Positions 1 to 12,949 of a DNA stretch of 64,000 nt are shown in pieces. The stretch is from NCBI GenBank assembly GCA_003508835.1, contig PUFA01000183.1, positions 2,542,001 to 2,606,000 on the forward strand, in the 5' to 3' direction. Position 1 is the first letter of the stretch, and the number at the start of each line of letters is the position of its first letter. The notes under the pieces were generated by a model. The model made no database searches, had not been told where the DNA came from, and was given only the letters and a program-made list of their open reading frames with translations. This stretch comes from Eonycteris spelaea. Taxonomy: Eukaryota > Chordata > Mammalia > Chiroptera > Pteropodidae. The position numbers and the translations under genes are program-made.

Positions 1-84
1 AAGTAAACAAATACTTATTTGCTGCTTTTAACAAACACTTATATAATAGTGTGTACCAGGTACTAGTCCAAGAACTTGATTCTC

Positions 85-165
85 CCACGAACCCTAAGAG
101 CATCTACTGCCATTATCTAAATTGTATAGATAAGGAAACTGAAGCCCACATATCAGTAATAACTT
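85..165 (-). repeat. MIR SINE fragment, tentative
   Basis: The phrase 'agataaggaaactgaagccc' resembles the reverse complement of the MIR core (the stretch read as 'acagatgaggaaactgaggc'). It is short and diverged, with no clear ends. It could be a chance match. Confidence 0.35.
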
Positions 166-454
166 GATGGATCATAGTCATTTTTGACCTTGGTATAGAA
201 GATTTATTAAGCATTACATATCCCTAAATGTATATTAGAGTTTGTTTTGCCATGGTTTGCAAAATATTTAGTGAATTGCTTCAGTCTTGTTCTCTTTTCC
301 AAATTTACTTTGCTGTAACCACAACTAATGTTTTAATTTCCTTTCTCTTGTTCTAATTCCAATTCCTTTCAATTACATATATTCTATTTCCTATGAATTA
401 GACTAAGAGAACCAGGAAATCCACTGCTCTTCAAAGAGCACCAACCAGATATAG

Positions 455-1310
455 ATTAAGTATCCAATCCCTGACAACCACCATTCTACCATTCTACTTT
501 CTGTCTCTATGAATTTGACTACTCTAGATCCCTCATATAAGTGGAATCATACAGTATTTGTTCTTTTGTGAGTGGCATATTTCACTTAACATAATGTTGT
601 CAAGGTTCATTCATGTGACAGTATGTGTCAGAATTTCCTTCCTTTTTAAGGTTGAATAATATTTTATTGTATACACATACCACAGTTTGCTAATCTATTC
701 ATCTCTTGACAGACACTTGGGTTGTTTCCAACTTTTGGCTATTGTAAATAATGCTGTGGTAAATGTGGATATATACGTTTGAGTCCCTGCTTTCAATTCT
801 TTTGGGTATATACCCAGAAGTAGAATTGTTGGATCACATGGTAATTCTATTTTTACCTTTTTGAGGAACCTCTTTTCTGTTTTCCATAGTGGCTGCACCA
901 TTTTACATTCTAACAGTGCACAAGGGTTCCAGTTTCTCCACACCCTTGCCAACTCTTGTTATTTTCTACTTTTGGGTAGCTCCCCTAATTGATGTGAAAT
1001 GGTAGCTCACTGTGATTTTGATTTGTATTTTCCTAATGATTAGTGATATTGAGCATTTTTTCATGTGCTTATATCTTCTTTGGGAAAATGTCTATTCAAA
1101 TTCTTTGTCCATTTTTTAATTAGTTTGTTGTTGTTTTTTGTTGTTGTTGAGTTGTAGGAGTTATTTCAGTACTCTAAATATTAATCTCTTATCAGCTATA
1201 TGATTTCCAAATATATTCCCCCATTCTATGGATTGCCTTTTCACCTTGTGTTTGTTTTTAAGCTGGCTTTTTACTTTTACAGTATTGTATTTTTAAAAGT
1301 TTCCTTCCTT
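455..1310 (-). mobile_element. Old LINE-1 (L1M type), 3' end
   Basis: The plus strand reads as the reverse complement of an L1 3'UTR followed by the C-terminal part of ORF2. Typical landmarks are 'gggttgtttccaacttttgg' near 720, 'gtatatacccagaagtagaa' near 810 and 'ttccatagtggctgcacca' near 883. On the minus strand, 695-952 still translates to the L1 ORF2 tail: the pattern [17 protein letters not shown] matches the conserved 'C-K-x-V-Q-P-L-W-K' block. The copy is 5'-truncated and its frame is broken. Several substitutions against the younger L1s in this window suggest an older subfamily. The edges are approximate. Confidence 0.85.
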
Positions 1311-2224
1311 GACTAAAGCTATTTACCCACAGAAGTATGTTTCCTGAGCCTATTTCCTCAATGTGATACACAATTTATAAAATTGTTAATAGACCTTTGT
1401 GAGCTAGACTTGAAATACCATACATAGTCAGGGTCCAGTTAGTAGATAGAAACCACACCAATGATTGTAACCAAGTGAATTTAATATAAAGACCAATTAA
1501 GCAGATATTGGAGAACTGAAAAGGCCAAAGGGGAAACAACACAGAGATAGTAAACAGCTACCATTCATAGGGGTGGAGGCCTAAAAGGAAGAGGTTGGGA
1601 TTATTCAAATTGGGCAGATGAGAGAAGGGGCTTGTGAAGTTGGCCAGCCCTCTGCTGGTGTCTTGGAGAAACAGTGATGAAGCTTGGTCTAAGAGTATGG
1701 ATACACTGCAAAGGTGAAGGAGCCTTGTGATGGCAACACTGATGTAACACAAAGTAGAGAAAAAAGAATCTACCTCTTCTCCTTCCTCCAGCCTTCCCGC
1801 TGGCATACCACTGGCAGAGCCTAATAGGGAGCAAGTGACAGAGGTGAATAGTGGTTTCCTGAGTGTCAGCCAGAGTATCGGTGAGCAGAGTACAGAAGGG
1901 TGGGTTTACAACTGAAAGACAATAGCTTAATGACAAAGACAGCCACCAAGGCCTTTTCAACTTTTTATTGTGAGAAGTAGGAAGCTTTATTCATTTTGAT
2001 AGCTTCCAAAAATAGCACAGTGCCTGGAATATAATAAGTGTTAAGGAACTTTTGCTAAATATAAAAGAAATGGACCTAGAAAACAGATTCTAGAAAAGGA
2101 AGTACAATGCTTGAGTTAACTGCTTTGCTCTTCACTCACCTAGGACTTCAATCATACTTTAATTTTAGTTGCTCTCAATATGAATTTCCTGCTCAAAACT
2201 TCATTATTATAAAGGTTTCCATTT
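1311..2224. other. No gene recognised; possible ancient repeat
   Basis: I see no exon-like structure. Two overlapping minus-strand frames (82 and 119 codons, 1558-1960) have no family resemblance. The stretch 1420-1860 has the look of an old interspersed repeat but I cannot name the family. A short 'cacagtgcctggaatataataagtg' type motif near 2020-2060 resembles the 3' end of an L2 or MIR element. Confidence 0.3.
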
Positions 2225-2445
2225 ACTGGGCACTTAAGTTTTGTTAAAAGTTCAATATATTTCTTATTGCTTTTAGACATCCTACAAGTGAAGATATCCT
2301 TATTTTCATTTTACAGATGAGAAAACTGAGGCTTGGAGGTTAAGCAGTGTGCTTAAGATTAGCCAGGTAGTAAATAATAGAACCAGGATTTAAAATTTAG
2401 GTTTGTTTCCAGAGGCTATACTCTTAACCATTAACCTCACATACT
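2225..2445 (-). repeat. MIR SINE, reverse orientation
   Basis: The reverse complement of the MIR core is readable: 'ttttacagatgagaaaactg' at about 2310, then 'aggttaagcagtgtgcttaag', 'agaaccaggattt' and 'actcttaacca'. The order and spacing fit an antisense MIR of about 200 bases. Divergence is typical of this old family. Confidence 0.65.
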
Positions 2446-4284
2446 CAGTCTTTCATGTGGTATTGACCAATGTTTTTAAAGACACTCACGGGACCACTCT
2501 TCAGCATTCTGTTCTGTCAGCAAAACTGTTCTGGCCTTGTAGGGCCAGTCCTCCAGAATCTGTCCATGTCCTTGCATAGTTGAGTTTTCCTTTGTCTTTT
2601 TCTCCTTACCTCTCTTCTCTCCTCTCTCCTCTCCCCACTAACTCTCTCTCTCCTCTCTCTTTCTTTCTCATTCCATTAATGGTTCAGCTATATGAACATT
2701 TAAAGGGAAAAACATTTAAACATGAGGAAAAACAACTAAACCAGTTACTCTATACCCCTTTAAATAGGATGTTTTTGTGACCTTTTACAGAATGACTCCA
2801 GTATGGAGGGGTACATAGTCAATGACTGTGAACCTCCAAACACAGGTTTCACTAGTGCTAGAGTTCTTTCTCACCCTACAAGAAGGGTTTCATAGTCTTA
2901 CTGATGGTTGGCAAACTTTAGCCTGTTTACGTAAGTAATATTTTTTTGAGATACACCTAGATTCATCTCTTTCCTACTGTCTATAACTGCTTTCACACAA
3001 TGGCAGAGTTGACTAGTTGCAATAAAGGTTGTGAGACCACAAAATGCAATATATTTCCTATCTCACCCTTTACAGCAAGTTTACTGGCCCCTGGTCTATA
3101 CAGACCAATGACCAGTTGATCTCCCACCCACCTCATCAGTGTTTGCAGCTGCTTCTTTTGGTTCCTCGGGACTGACTGTGAGTTTCTCTTCAGGCATAAC
3201 CCACATAAAGAAAACAAGGCTGCAAACCACACCAAACACAAAGCCCAGGCTTTGAATCCTGAGTGTGGTTTCCTGTGTTAGCCTTAAAATGGTGTTCCCC
3301 TCTCTAAGAAATATGCACTCCTTGGGCAAGTGGAAGGTGTTGCTTGATCTTTAAAGGATCTGGGGTAATTATTTAAGTTATTTTAGGGTTTCTTTAAACT
3401 TTAAAAAAGAAAAAGAAAAAGCAATGGCCAAAGCCTTTAATTTCAAAAAGGATCATTCACATAGAAGAGAACAATAAATATTCCACCAAATGATTTTACA
3501 CACGAAAAAAAGATGAATCATTTTTAATCTTGCTTTTTATCAGTTTATTAATTGCATTTCTTTTTTTTCAGATGACATAAAAACATGAATATACCTATGT
3601 ACTATTATTTATGTTCTAAAATCTGAAAAATCTCTTGTATCTTAATTTCCCTATCTTACAAAGAGACAAGCATTATTTTACTCCTTTTACCAATGGAGAT
3701 TCTGAGAAAATAATAAAATTTAAGTATATTAAGTACATTTCTTTACACATCTTAGGGTAAAGTAAATACTGCTTAAATCCACTTAACTGAGTAGATATAC
3801 TCATGAAATTCTGTAGAAAGTGAGATCATGATTTCCAGGTTTGGAGAGAAAATTTTGGCTCCAATATATAATAAAAATCATAGTAATGCACCAAAGAGCA
3901 AGCTGTGTTTGACTATTTGCATGTCCTATGCATTTGGCTCTCCCTTGCAAACACTAAAAGTTCTTAAAATGGACAAAGAACAATGTGTTACTGTGTTTGG
4001 GGATGCTTGCTTAATTCATACATAATTTAAATATCTTATTAATGCCCATTTTATTGAATTCTCATGGTCTCTAATGAGATAATGCTATTTCTTTTGTGAT
4101 ATTAATTGGGAAAGCACAGCTTAAAATATAAAATTATTTAAAACATGAGGTAAGAAACACTCCAAAGAATTCTTAAAAGTATAGAATATAGCCTTTGCAT
4201 TTGGGCAGTTTATAATCTTACTGAGAAATAGCAATAAAACAGGAAGAGTGTAAAAGTGGATATAGCCAGATTTGCTGAGACTTT
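2446..4284. other. No gene recognised
   Basis: AT-rich sequence after the MIR and pyrimidine tract. The minus frames at 2993-3241 and 3096-3329 overlap each other and resemble no family I know. A short A-rich stretch lies at 3400-3424. I see no splice-flanked conserved block or named repeat. Confidence 0.4.
2600..2672. repeat. Pyrimidine-rich low-complexity tract
   Basis: A run of C and T dominated by ctct and cctctc motifs. The 66-codon frame covering it (2580-2780, plus) is only a low-complexity translation and is not a gene. Confidence 0.8.
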
Positions 4285-4490
4285 ACTTTGAAAAAGTAGT
4301 CTTCAAATTTATTTGTGCATAAAAACTTCTCTGTGGGGAAGGGAAACTTGATGCCCAGCACATTTTTGGGACCAAACTTGAAAGATTCTGATTTTTAGTT
4401 CAGAGGTAGAGCTCAGTCATCTGCATATTTACCAAACACCCATGGCTTTTTTCTTTAGGTGGTTCATAAGCCATATCTACACAGAAGATT
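4285..4490 (+). repeat. MER5/hAT-like DNA transposon fragment, tentative
   Basis: Fragments of the MER5-type pattern appear in order: 'gtagtcttcaaatttatttg', 'gattctgatttttagttcag', 'tctgcatatttaccaaacac' and 'aggtggttcataagcca'. Divergence is high, so the family call is weak. Confidence 0.35.
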
Positions 4491-4494
4491 ACCC

Positions 4495-6345
4495 CAAGTA
4501 TTTTTAAGAACAAAAGATGGAAGTAAAGCTGGAATTTGAGGAGAAGGATTTGGCAGCCCCTTCAGGGAGTAGTTAAGGGGGACTGATAAGACCCTTCTTC
4601 TTGCTTCTTCTCCTAAATAACTTTCTAGCACTTATAATTGGAAAAAAATAATAAGTTTACAACTGTAAATGTGTTCATTTGGCTTGAAATATTGTCCCTA
4701 ATAAAGCACAAATATGTTAAGTGGCAAAGATCATTTGGACCTTAGCCATAATCTATACCTCAGTTTGGCTGATTTTATTAGATCTTCCCCGGAGAGATTT
4801 GGACAAGGGTAGATGGTGCTAGGGACACTGCTGCCTAGAGCACAGAGAGGTGAAGGACCCAAAGCGGATAAGGCTATTCTAAGTGTTTCTATGACTTCAG
4901 GAAGAACTGAGGATGTGGGGAGGAAATTGGAAAGGAAAAGTGTGGGATATAGAAAACGATCCATTTACAAGCTGGTAAGTTCGTAAGGCTCTAAAAACTT
5001 TGGCGATGTCCGTTCACTTATATGATCAAGGTAATACTATAGGGTTTTTAATAGAATTGTTGTACTTTTTGCTCTAGTTTATTTGTATCTATGAAGATCT
5101 TAAGTGGAAAGTCTGTAAACTGGTGTGCTTGTGTACCTGGGACTCGTTTTTTATAGTCATGGTTTAGAATCACAGCTTTCAGAGACTGGCTGTAAGAAAC
5201 CTAAAACATCTCCTGATTCCATGACAGCAAATAGATTTCAACTCCTGTACAATCTCCAATTGATTAGTAGTGACTGCCTGGTGTACTGTGTGTTACAGAA
5301 TTCTGTGAGTGATTAGCAGTGTTTGTTCTGTCACAGGAGTAGGCAAAACTCCATTAATCTAAAATCTAATTATATGCACACCAGAGAATTGAAATTCAGA
5401 TTTAGCCCCAGAGAAACTTCAGAAAGGTTGAAAAAAATAAGTGGATGGTTTGCAAATCTTTGTGTGAGCATAAATTTGAAAATGATTTCTTGATTTTTCT
5501 CTCTTAGGAAAGTTGCCCTCAGGATTCCAGGATCCACTGTTACATTTTTATGGTTTGGAGTTTGTTGTGTGTATTGTTTTAGCTCTCATCCTCTTCCTAT
5601 TTGTGCATTCTTTAGAACGGAATGACCAAGAGATCAATAAAATGGAAGCCTAAATAATGAGGGATAAAATGTGTGAGCACCTTTGTGGAATAAAACTCCA
5701 CAAATTTTCAAGCTCTTTCAAGGAACATTTCAATTGCTGAGTGTACCTCCATGCTCCCGTTAGGACTTAAGAAATGGAGCAGAAACCAATGTGGTCTCAG
5801 TGAAAAGGCAGAATTCACCTCTCTACATACTATACCATTAGCTAGTTGCTGATTTAATAAGAAATGCTAAGCATTTAGAATTATTTCTTGGAAACTTCAT
5901 ATGTCCTGAAGAGAGAAAATTTCGTGTCACCATGTATCTAAGCATTTGGCCCAAAGAGACTAGGCAGGATTGCACTACTAATAAAAAGTGAGGATTTCAG
6001 GTATCTGACCATATCCTGATTTTGGTCTCTTTAGAGTTTTGAGATATAATTTTAAAAAGGAACAATCTCCAGAAACTCTAAAAGACAGGAATAGTGAGAT
6101 TTTTTTTTCAGATTCTTCCGAATTCCTCCAATTTACCTGCCTCTTACAAAATGTAATTCATGTCTGGTCCCCAAGAGCCTCTTGAAGGCTGATTTTTTAA
6201 AATTCCATTAAAATTTAATCTCAGAAAATTCCCAACACCGGTTTCTTTGTATTTCTTCTCAGACCTCCTTCCTTTGGAATTTGGCTTAAGGTTTTGCCTC
6301 TCTTAGGAATTCCCCTCCATCTGCACCCTAGAACTGGATGTTAAA
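4495..6345. other. No gene recognised
   Basis: Mixed AT-rich sequence with only short open frames (63 to 77 codons). None has a recognisable motif. No simple repeat or named element is obvious. Confidence 0.4.
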
Positions 6346-6349
6346 GTCC

Positions 6350-6671
6350 TGCTCTTTATTCATTCATGGATTTATCTACTGAGTCATTTAATTCTATTTA
6401 CTCAACCAGTATTTACTGAGAGAAGTCAAATACGATTTCAGGGTGTAATTACAACTGTGTCTTGTGTTTTAGAGGAGAAGAGGAGGTGACTTAACCTTTA
6501 TTGAGAAAGTAGGCTTTTACTTGAGCCCTGTAGAGTGAATTGGAGTTGGGGAGATAGGAGGAGGGAGGAAAGAAAGAAGAGCATTCCAGGAAAAAGGCAC
6601 TTTCTAGGTAAGGCCACAGGCAGGAAGGAACATGACTAAGAGGACAGAAAGCAGGCCAGTGTGGCCAGAGT

Positions 6672-6705
<34 letters not shown>

Positions 6706-6815
6706 GTGTGTGTGTTATTTTAGAGAGTGCCTACTGGGAAATGCCCAAGATGAGATAGAGAAGCAGAAAGGGGAACGATCATGTAGGACCTTGTGGGCCA
6801 TGTCAGAATTCGCTT
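6350..6815 (-). repeat. L2 LINE fragment, reverse orientation
   Basis: The plus strand carries the antisense of L2: 'agagcattccagg' near 6579, 'ggccagtgtggccagag' near 6655, then 'gatcatgtaggaccttgtgg' near 6776. These follow the order seen in many mammalian L2 copies. A (TG)n microsatellite has expanded inside it at 6675-6715. Short frames crossing the (TG)n encode Cys-Val repeats and are spurious. Confidence 0.65.
6675..6715. repeat. (TG)n microsatellite
   Basis: About 41 bases of almost pure TG with one TTG interruption. It lies within the L2 fragment and is probably length-variable. Confidence 0.97.
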
Positions 6816-6954
6816 ATAAACCATATAAACCATGGGAACAAAGTATTCCTCAGACACTGCTTCAAGAAGCTTTTCCATTTTTATCCAGCATGTTACTTGA
6901 ATATCTGCAATCTCATCTTGTATTAGAAACACATAAGTATGGATCTATCTCTAC

Positions 6955-7140
6955 TACATTATGATCTCCTTGTAGGCAAGAATTATGTCTTTTCCATTTT
7001 TGTATAATTTGTAGCATAGCTAGCAGGATAATGTGGAAAGTTTATTGGCATAGATGAAGCTTTGGAATCAGGCAGATCTGGCTTTGATTCCTGTCACTGT
7101 TTTCCAACTCTATGATACTAACCATGTACCCAGGGCAATG
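6955..7140 (+). repeat. L2 3' end and MIR fragments, tentative
   Basis: At 6962-7020 'ctccttgtaggcaagaattatgtcttt' like text resembles an L2 3' end. At 7050-7140 'ttggaatcaggcagatctgg' followed by 'gattcctgtcactg' and 'catgtacccagggcaa' resembles a sense MIR. Both are diverged. Confidence 0.4.
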
Positions 7141-7369
7141 TAGTAGGAGGGCCCACCCTGGGTGCAGGCAAGAAGGGTGTGTATTGCTGTTGAGAATTTA
7201 AAAACAATAATAAACCTGACTGAAAGTCATTCTGCTTTTTATTATCACCATGTGCTGGCAATCCTAAACAATGTCAGTGATAAAATACTCCTCCCTAAAA
7301 TATTCTTTTGTGGGCCTTCGGTTCTAAACAATAGTAGTGGTTACTATTGAGTTTCTTTCTCAACATTTT

Positions 7370-8538
7370 GTTATGAAAAATGTTAAACATGTAGAAAAGT
7401 TGAAATGATTTTATAGTGAAACGTCACCATCTAGCTTCTAAAATAAACATGCTATATTGCTTCATCTATATCAATCTATCAATCTTTTGACTCATCTGTC
7501 AATCGATATTTGGGTACATTGAAAGTAAGATGCATTCATGAGTACATCACCCCATAAATATTTCAGTATTCACGTCATCAACTACTATTTATTTATAGGA
7601 GTTCAATATTTGTTTAAGGTTATTTTTTTTTTTTGAGATAAAAGTTGCCTAGCATGAAATTTGTAAAACCTAAGGGCACCATTAGATGAGTTTTGGTAAA
7701 TGCAAACACCTGTGTAACCCAAACCACCATTAAGGTACAGAAAATAACCATAATACCAACAAGTTCTTTCACACCCTTTTCAGGCAACCCCCTCCTCATC
7801 TCTCCAGAGGAAACTTGTGTTCTGATATTCTTCCCGACAGATCAGTCTTGCCTATTCCAGAACTTCATGCAAAGAGAATCATACAATATATACCCTTACA
7901 TAAGACTCTTTCTCTCAGCATAATGTGTTTCAGATTCAACCACGTTGTTGACTTTATCTGTAGTTTTTCTTACTTGCTTAGTAGTATCCTTTTGTATGAA
8001 TATTCCAGTTTGCTTATTCATTCTTCTGTTGATGGACACCTGTTTCCTGGGTTATGGCAGTTATGAATAAAGTTGTAACTAATTTTATTTTTGTGGGTTT
8101 ATATTTCCATTTTTCTTGGGAAAATGACTTAACAGTAGAATTACTACTAGTAGTGTAGATATGTGTTTTGGTTTATCGGAAACTGCAAAACCTTTATTCA
8201 AAGTGTGTGTACCTTTTTACACCATTTTGCTCTCTCATCAACAATGTATGAGAGTGCCAGCTGCTCTATACTCTTGCTAACATTTGCTGTTTTCAGTTTT
8301 GTTTAATGTTAGTTATTCTAATGAGTTTGTAGTTCTATAGTGGTTTTAATTTGAATTTCTCTAATGACTGATGATGTTGAAGATTTTTTCATGTGCTTAT
8401 TGGTATTTCATATCTTCTTTTATGTGGTATCTGTGCAAATCAATTACTTAATTGTATTGAGTTGTTTGGCTCCTTTATTACTATTTTGTAGGAGACAGAT
8501 ATATTTCCTGTCTATTAATACTTTGTCAGATATACCTT
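7370..8538 (-). mobile_element. Old LINE-1 (L1M), 3' part, split by a later L1
   Basis: An antisense L1 3'UTR ('gccaccat' style region near 7430, 'accaccattaaggtacagaa' near 7723) runs into the ORF2 tail ('ctgttgatggacacctg' near 8027, 'tggttttaatttgaatttct' near 8341). The copy stops at 'ctttgtcagatatacctt', exactly where a younger L1 begins. It resumes at 16728 with 'gaaaatattttctgtta', the expected next part of the same ORF2 segment. I therefore read 7370-8538 and 16728-19990 as one old insertion. All frames are heavily broken. Confidence 0.8.
8527..8538. repeat. Target-site duplication, left copy (younger L1)
   Basis: 'cagatatacctt' pairs with 'caaatatacctt' at 16716-16727, 11 of 12 bases identical. 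The T run that follows (to 8542) is the remnant of the L1 poly(A) tail read on the opposite strand. Confidence 0.75.
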
Positions 8539-9399
8539 TTTTGGAAAATGAAATATATTGGGGGTGATATTGGTTAATAATTTTATATCAGTTTCAAGTG
8601 TACAATTCTTTAATACATCATTTGTATATTGCATTGTGTCCTTACCACCTAATGTCTAGTCTTCCTCCACCACCTTAATTTTGACTTCTTTACCATCTTC
8701 ATCTTCCCTCTACCCGTCTTCCCCACTGGTAACTTTTATACTGTTGTCTGTGTCTATGAGTTTGTTTGTTTATTTGTTCATTTGTTGCTTTTTAAATATC
8801 TCATATATGAGTGAAATCACATTTTCCTTCTGATTTATTTTGCTTAGCTTGATACTCTCAAGATCTATCAATATTACAGCAAATGGCAATATTTGATCCT
8901 TTCTTATGATTGAGTAGTATTCTATTGTATATATTTAATCTTTATCTAATCATCCAGTGAAGGACACAGGCTTTTTCCATGCCATGGCCACTATGAATAA
9001 TGCTGCAATGAACATAGGGGTATGTATAACTTTACAAATAAATGTTTTACATTTTTTTCAGGTAGGTATCTGGAAGAGGATTGCTGTTCGTATGGTAGTT
9101 CTATTCTTAATTTTTTGAAGAACCTCCATACTGTTTTTCATAGTGGCTGTACCAGTTTACATTTCCATCAGCAGTGTAAGTTTTCCTTTTTCTCTTCATC
9201 CCTTCTAACGCTTGTTATTTCTTGTCTTATTGATGATAGCAATTCTAACAGGTGTGAGGTGATATCTCATCATGATTTTGACTTGCATTTTCCTTATAGC
9301 CAGTGAAGTTGAGCATCTTTTCATACATCTGTTGACCATTTGTATGCCTTCTTGGGAAAAGTGTCTGTTCAGGTCCTCTGCCCATTTTTTAAACAGGAT

Positions 9400-9437
<38 letters not shown>

Positions 9438-9438
9438 A
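9400..9438. repeat. (TTG)n microsatellite inside L1
   Basis: About 12 units of TTG at a point where L1 ORF2 antisense sequence often carries a few TTG units. It gives a poly-Leu run in the spurious plus-strand frame at 9340-9534. Confidence 0.95.
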
Positions 9439-12271
9439 CTGTTGTTGAATTGTATGAGTTCTTTATATATTTTGGATATTAGCCCCTTATCAGAGGCATT
9501 ATTTGCAAATATATTCTCTCATTGTGTTGGTTGACTCTTTGTTTTGTTGGTGGTTCCTTTCGCTGTGTAGGAGCTTTGTAGTCTGATATAGCCTCATTCA
9601 CTTATTTTTGCTTTTACCTCCCTTACATTTGCATCAAGTTTATAAAAGCCATTTTGAGACCAAGGTCCATAAGATTTATACCTATGTTTTCTTTTATGTA
9701 TTTTATTGTTTCAGGTCTTATATTTAAATCTTTAATCCATTTTGGGTTAATTTTTGTGTATGGCATCAAATAGCAGTTTAGTTTCATTCTGTTTCATGTG
9801 GCTTTCCAATTTTCCAAACACCATTTATTAAAGAGGTTTTCCTTTCTCCATTGTATGTTTTTGGCTCCTTGGTTGAAAATGAGTTGCCCATATATGTGTA
9901 AGTCTATTTCTGGGATATCAGTTGTCTTTCATTGGTCTGTGTGCCTGTTTTTTCTGCCTTATTGTTTTGATTATTATAGCTTTGATTTTGTAGCTTTGTA
10001 GTGTAATTTGAATTTAAGGAGTGTGCTACCTCAGGCTTTGTTCTTTTTTTCCCTTTGGGATTTCTTTGGCTTTGAGGGACTTTTGTGGTTCCACGCGAAT
10101 TTGATGATTTTTGGTTCTAATTCTTTGAAAAATGCCATTGGGGTTTTTATGGAAATTACATTAAATCTGTATGTTGCTTTGATAATGTGGCCATTTTAGA
10201 TATGTTGATCTTCCAATCTATGAACACAGAATATCTTTCCATTTTTTCAATCTTTCAATTTCTTTCAACATCTTGTAGTTTTCAGTGTATGGGTCCTTCA
10301 CATTTTTTGTTGTTTATTTCTAAATATTTGATTTTTTTGTTGTTGTTGCAAACGCAAATAAAATTGTTTTCTTCATTTCTTTTTTCGATAGGAATGCAAT
10401 GAATTTTTGTGTATTGATTTTGTATCTTGCAACTTTACTGTATTTGTTCATTATTTCTAGTAGTTTTGTTGTTGTTGTTTTGTTGTTGTTGGAGTCCTTA
10501 GAGTTTTTATATATAGAATCATGTCACTGCAATAAGTGACAATTTTACTCCTTCATTCCATATTTGACTGCCTTTTATTTTTTCTCTTTCTTGATTGCTC
10601 TGGCTAGAACTTCCAATACTATGCTGAATAACAGTGGTGAGAGTGAGTATTCTTGTCTTGTTTCTAATCTTAGAGGAAAAGCTTTCAATTTTTCACCATG
10701 GAGTATGATATTAGCTCAGGGTTTGTAACATATCAGCTTTATTATGTTGAAGTACTTTCCTTCTATAACCATTTTATTGAGGGTTTTAATCATAAATGGA
10801 TGTAGTGTCTTGTTAAATTCGTTTTCTGCATCTATTAATATGATCATACAATTTTTATCCTTTGTTTTGTTAATGTGGTATAGCCCACTGATTGATTCGC
10901 ATATGTTGAACCATCCTTGCGCCCTGGGAATAAACTCCACTTGATGATGATATACTATTTTTCAGTATATTGTTGTAATCGATCTACCAGTATTTTGTTT
11001 AGGATTTTTGCATCTATATATCTCAGAGAAATAGGTTGTAATTTGTGTGTGTGTGTTGTTCTTGCCAGGTTTTGGATCAGGGTAATGTTGGACTTATAAA
11101 ATGAGTTAGGAAGTATTGTTTCTTCTTAATTTTTGAAAGAGTTTGAGAGGATAGGTATGAATCTTCTTTGACTGATAGAATTTACTAGCAAAGCCATCTG
11201 GTCCTACATTTTTATTTTTATTTTTGGAGGTTTTGATGATTGCTTCAATTTCCTTACTGTTGATCAGACTATGTTTTCCTGTTCTTTATGATTCAGACTA
11301 GAAGGGTTGTATATTTCTAAAAACTTGTCCATTTCTTATAGGTTACTTAAATTGGTGACATATTGCCTTTCCTAATAGTCTTGTATAGTTCTTTGTATTT
11401 CTGTGGTGTCCATGGTAACGTCTCTGCTTTCATTTCTGATTATGTTTGTTTGAGTCTTTTCTCTTTTTTCCTTACTAAGTCTAGCCAGGGTTTGTTCATT
11501 TTATTTATCTTTTCAAAAAACCAATTCATATTGCATTAATTTTTTCTATTGTTTTTCTTTTCTCCATTTTATTTAATTCTGCTCTAATTTTGATTATTTC
11601 TTTCCTTCTGCTGACTTTGGGCTTCATTTGTTCTTCTTTTATTTTTTCTAGTTCTTTAAGGTGAAATGTTAGGTTGTTTATTTGAGAACTTTCTTGTTTC
11701 TTGAGGTAGTCTTATAATGTTATAAACTTCCCTCTTATCACCACTTTTGCCGTACCCTCCAAATTCTGATGTCGTATTGTCATTCTCATTGTCTCTATGT
11801 ATCTTTTGACTTCTCTTATTTCTTCTTTGACCCAGTCATTGTTCAGTATCATGTATTTTAACTTCCATGTTTTTTGTGGTTTTGCCAACTTTTTTTTACA
11901 GTTGATTTTCAGTTTCCAAGTGTTGTGGTTGGAGAATATGCTTTGTATGATTTCAGTCATTTTAAATTTGTTGAGACTAGTTTTATGCCCCAACATATGG
12001 TCTATCTTTGAGAATGCTCTGTGTGCACTAGAGAAGACTGTATATTCTGGTGTTCGGGGTGAAAACTTTGTAAATATTGGTTATGTCCATTTAGAGTAAT
12101 TTGTTATTTAAGGCCAACATTTTCTTATTTCTGCAGTGATTTTCTATTTGGATGATCTACCCATTGTCAATAGGGGTGTTTAAGTCCCATACTACAACTA
12201 TTTTTTGTCAGTTTCTCTCTTTATTTCTGCTAGTAATTGCTTTATATATTTTGACGCTCCCAGGTTGGAAG

Positions 12272-12274
<3 letters not shown>

Positions 12275-12302
<28 letters not shown>
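12275..12302. repeat. (TA)n(CA)n microsatellite
   Basis: 'gtatatatatata' followed by about ten CA units, directly left of a small L1 insertion. It lies where roughly 200 bases of the host L1 endonuclease region appear to be missing. Confidence 0.95.
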
Positions 12303-12303
<1 letters not shown>

Positions 12304-12313
12304 TATTTTTTCC

Positions 12314-12760
12314 CCAGCCTTATTGAAATTTTTCATTTACAATTCACACATATTTTATATTTGTTTCAATTGTATAACATAGTATTTATAGATCTATATA
12401 ACTCATGAAAGTGGTCACCCAACTAAATCTAGTACCCCTCTTCCCCTTTACATAAATTTTACAACATTGTTGATTATTGTTCTTATGCTACACTTGATAT
12501 CGCCATGACTATTTGTATCTATCCATTTATACTTCTTAATCCATTAGCCCTTTTTCACCATCCTCCTAACTTCCCTCCCATCTAGTAGCCCTCAAAATAT
12601 TCTCTGTATCTATGAGTTTGTTTCTGTTTTGCTTATTGGTGGTGGTTATTTTGTTCTTTAGATTCTACATGTACATGAAATCATGTGATATTTGTCTTTC
12701 TCTATCTGACCCATCTGACCCATTTCATTCAGTGCAATATCCTCTAGGTTCATCAAGGCA
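12314..12760 (-). mobile_element. 5'-truncated L1 3'UTR insertion inside L1
   Basis: A 447-bp antisense L1 3' end. Landmarks are 'aactaaatctagtacccctc' near 12421, 'gatatcgccatgactatttg' near 12496, 'tctatgagtttgtttctgtt' near 12609 and 'atatcctctaggttcatca' near 12736. It is flanked by an identical 11-base repeat, 'atattttttcc', at 12303-12313 and 12761-12771. The repeat is T-rich, so some of the match could be chance. It interrupts the host L1 between recognisable endonuclease segments. Confidence 0.7.
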
Positions 12761-12949
12761 ATATTTTTTCCATCCTCTTCCTTTTAGTCTGTATGTGTCT
12801 TTTAATCTGAAGTGAGTCTCTTGTAGGCAGTATATGTAGGGGTCTTGTTTTCTTATCCATTCAGCCTCCCTATCTTTTGGTTAGAGCACTTAATTCATTT
12901 CCATTTGAGGTAGTTGTTGATAAATATTACCATTATTTATTCTTGTTTT

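Noticed and set aside
6677..6964. 95-codon plus frame starting with Cys-Val repeats
   Set aside because: Translation of a (TG)n microsatellite inside an L2 fragment.
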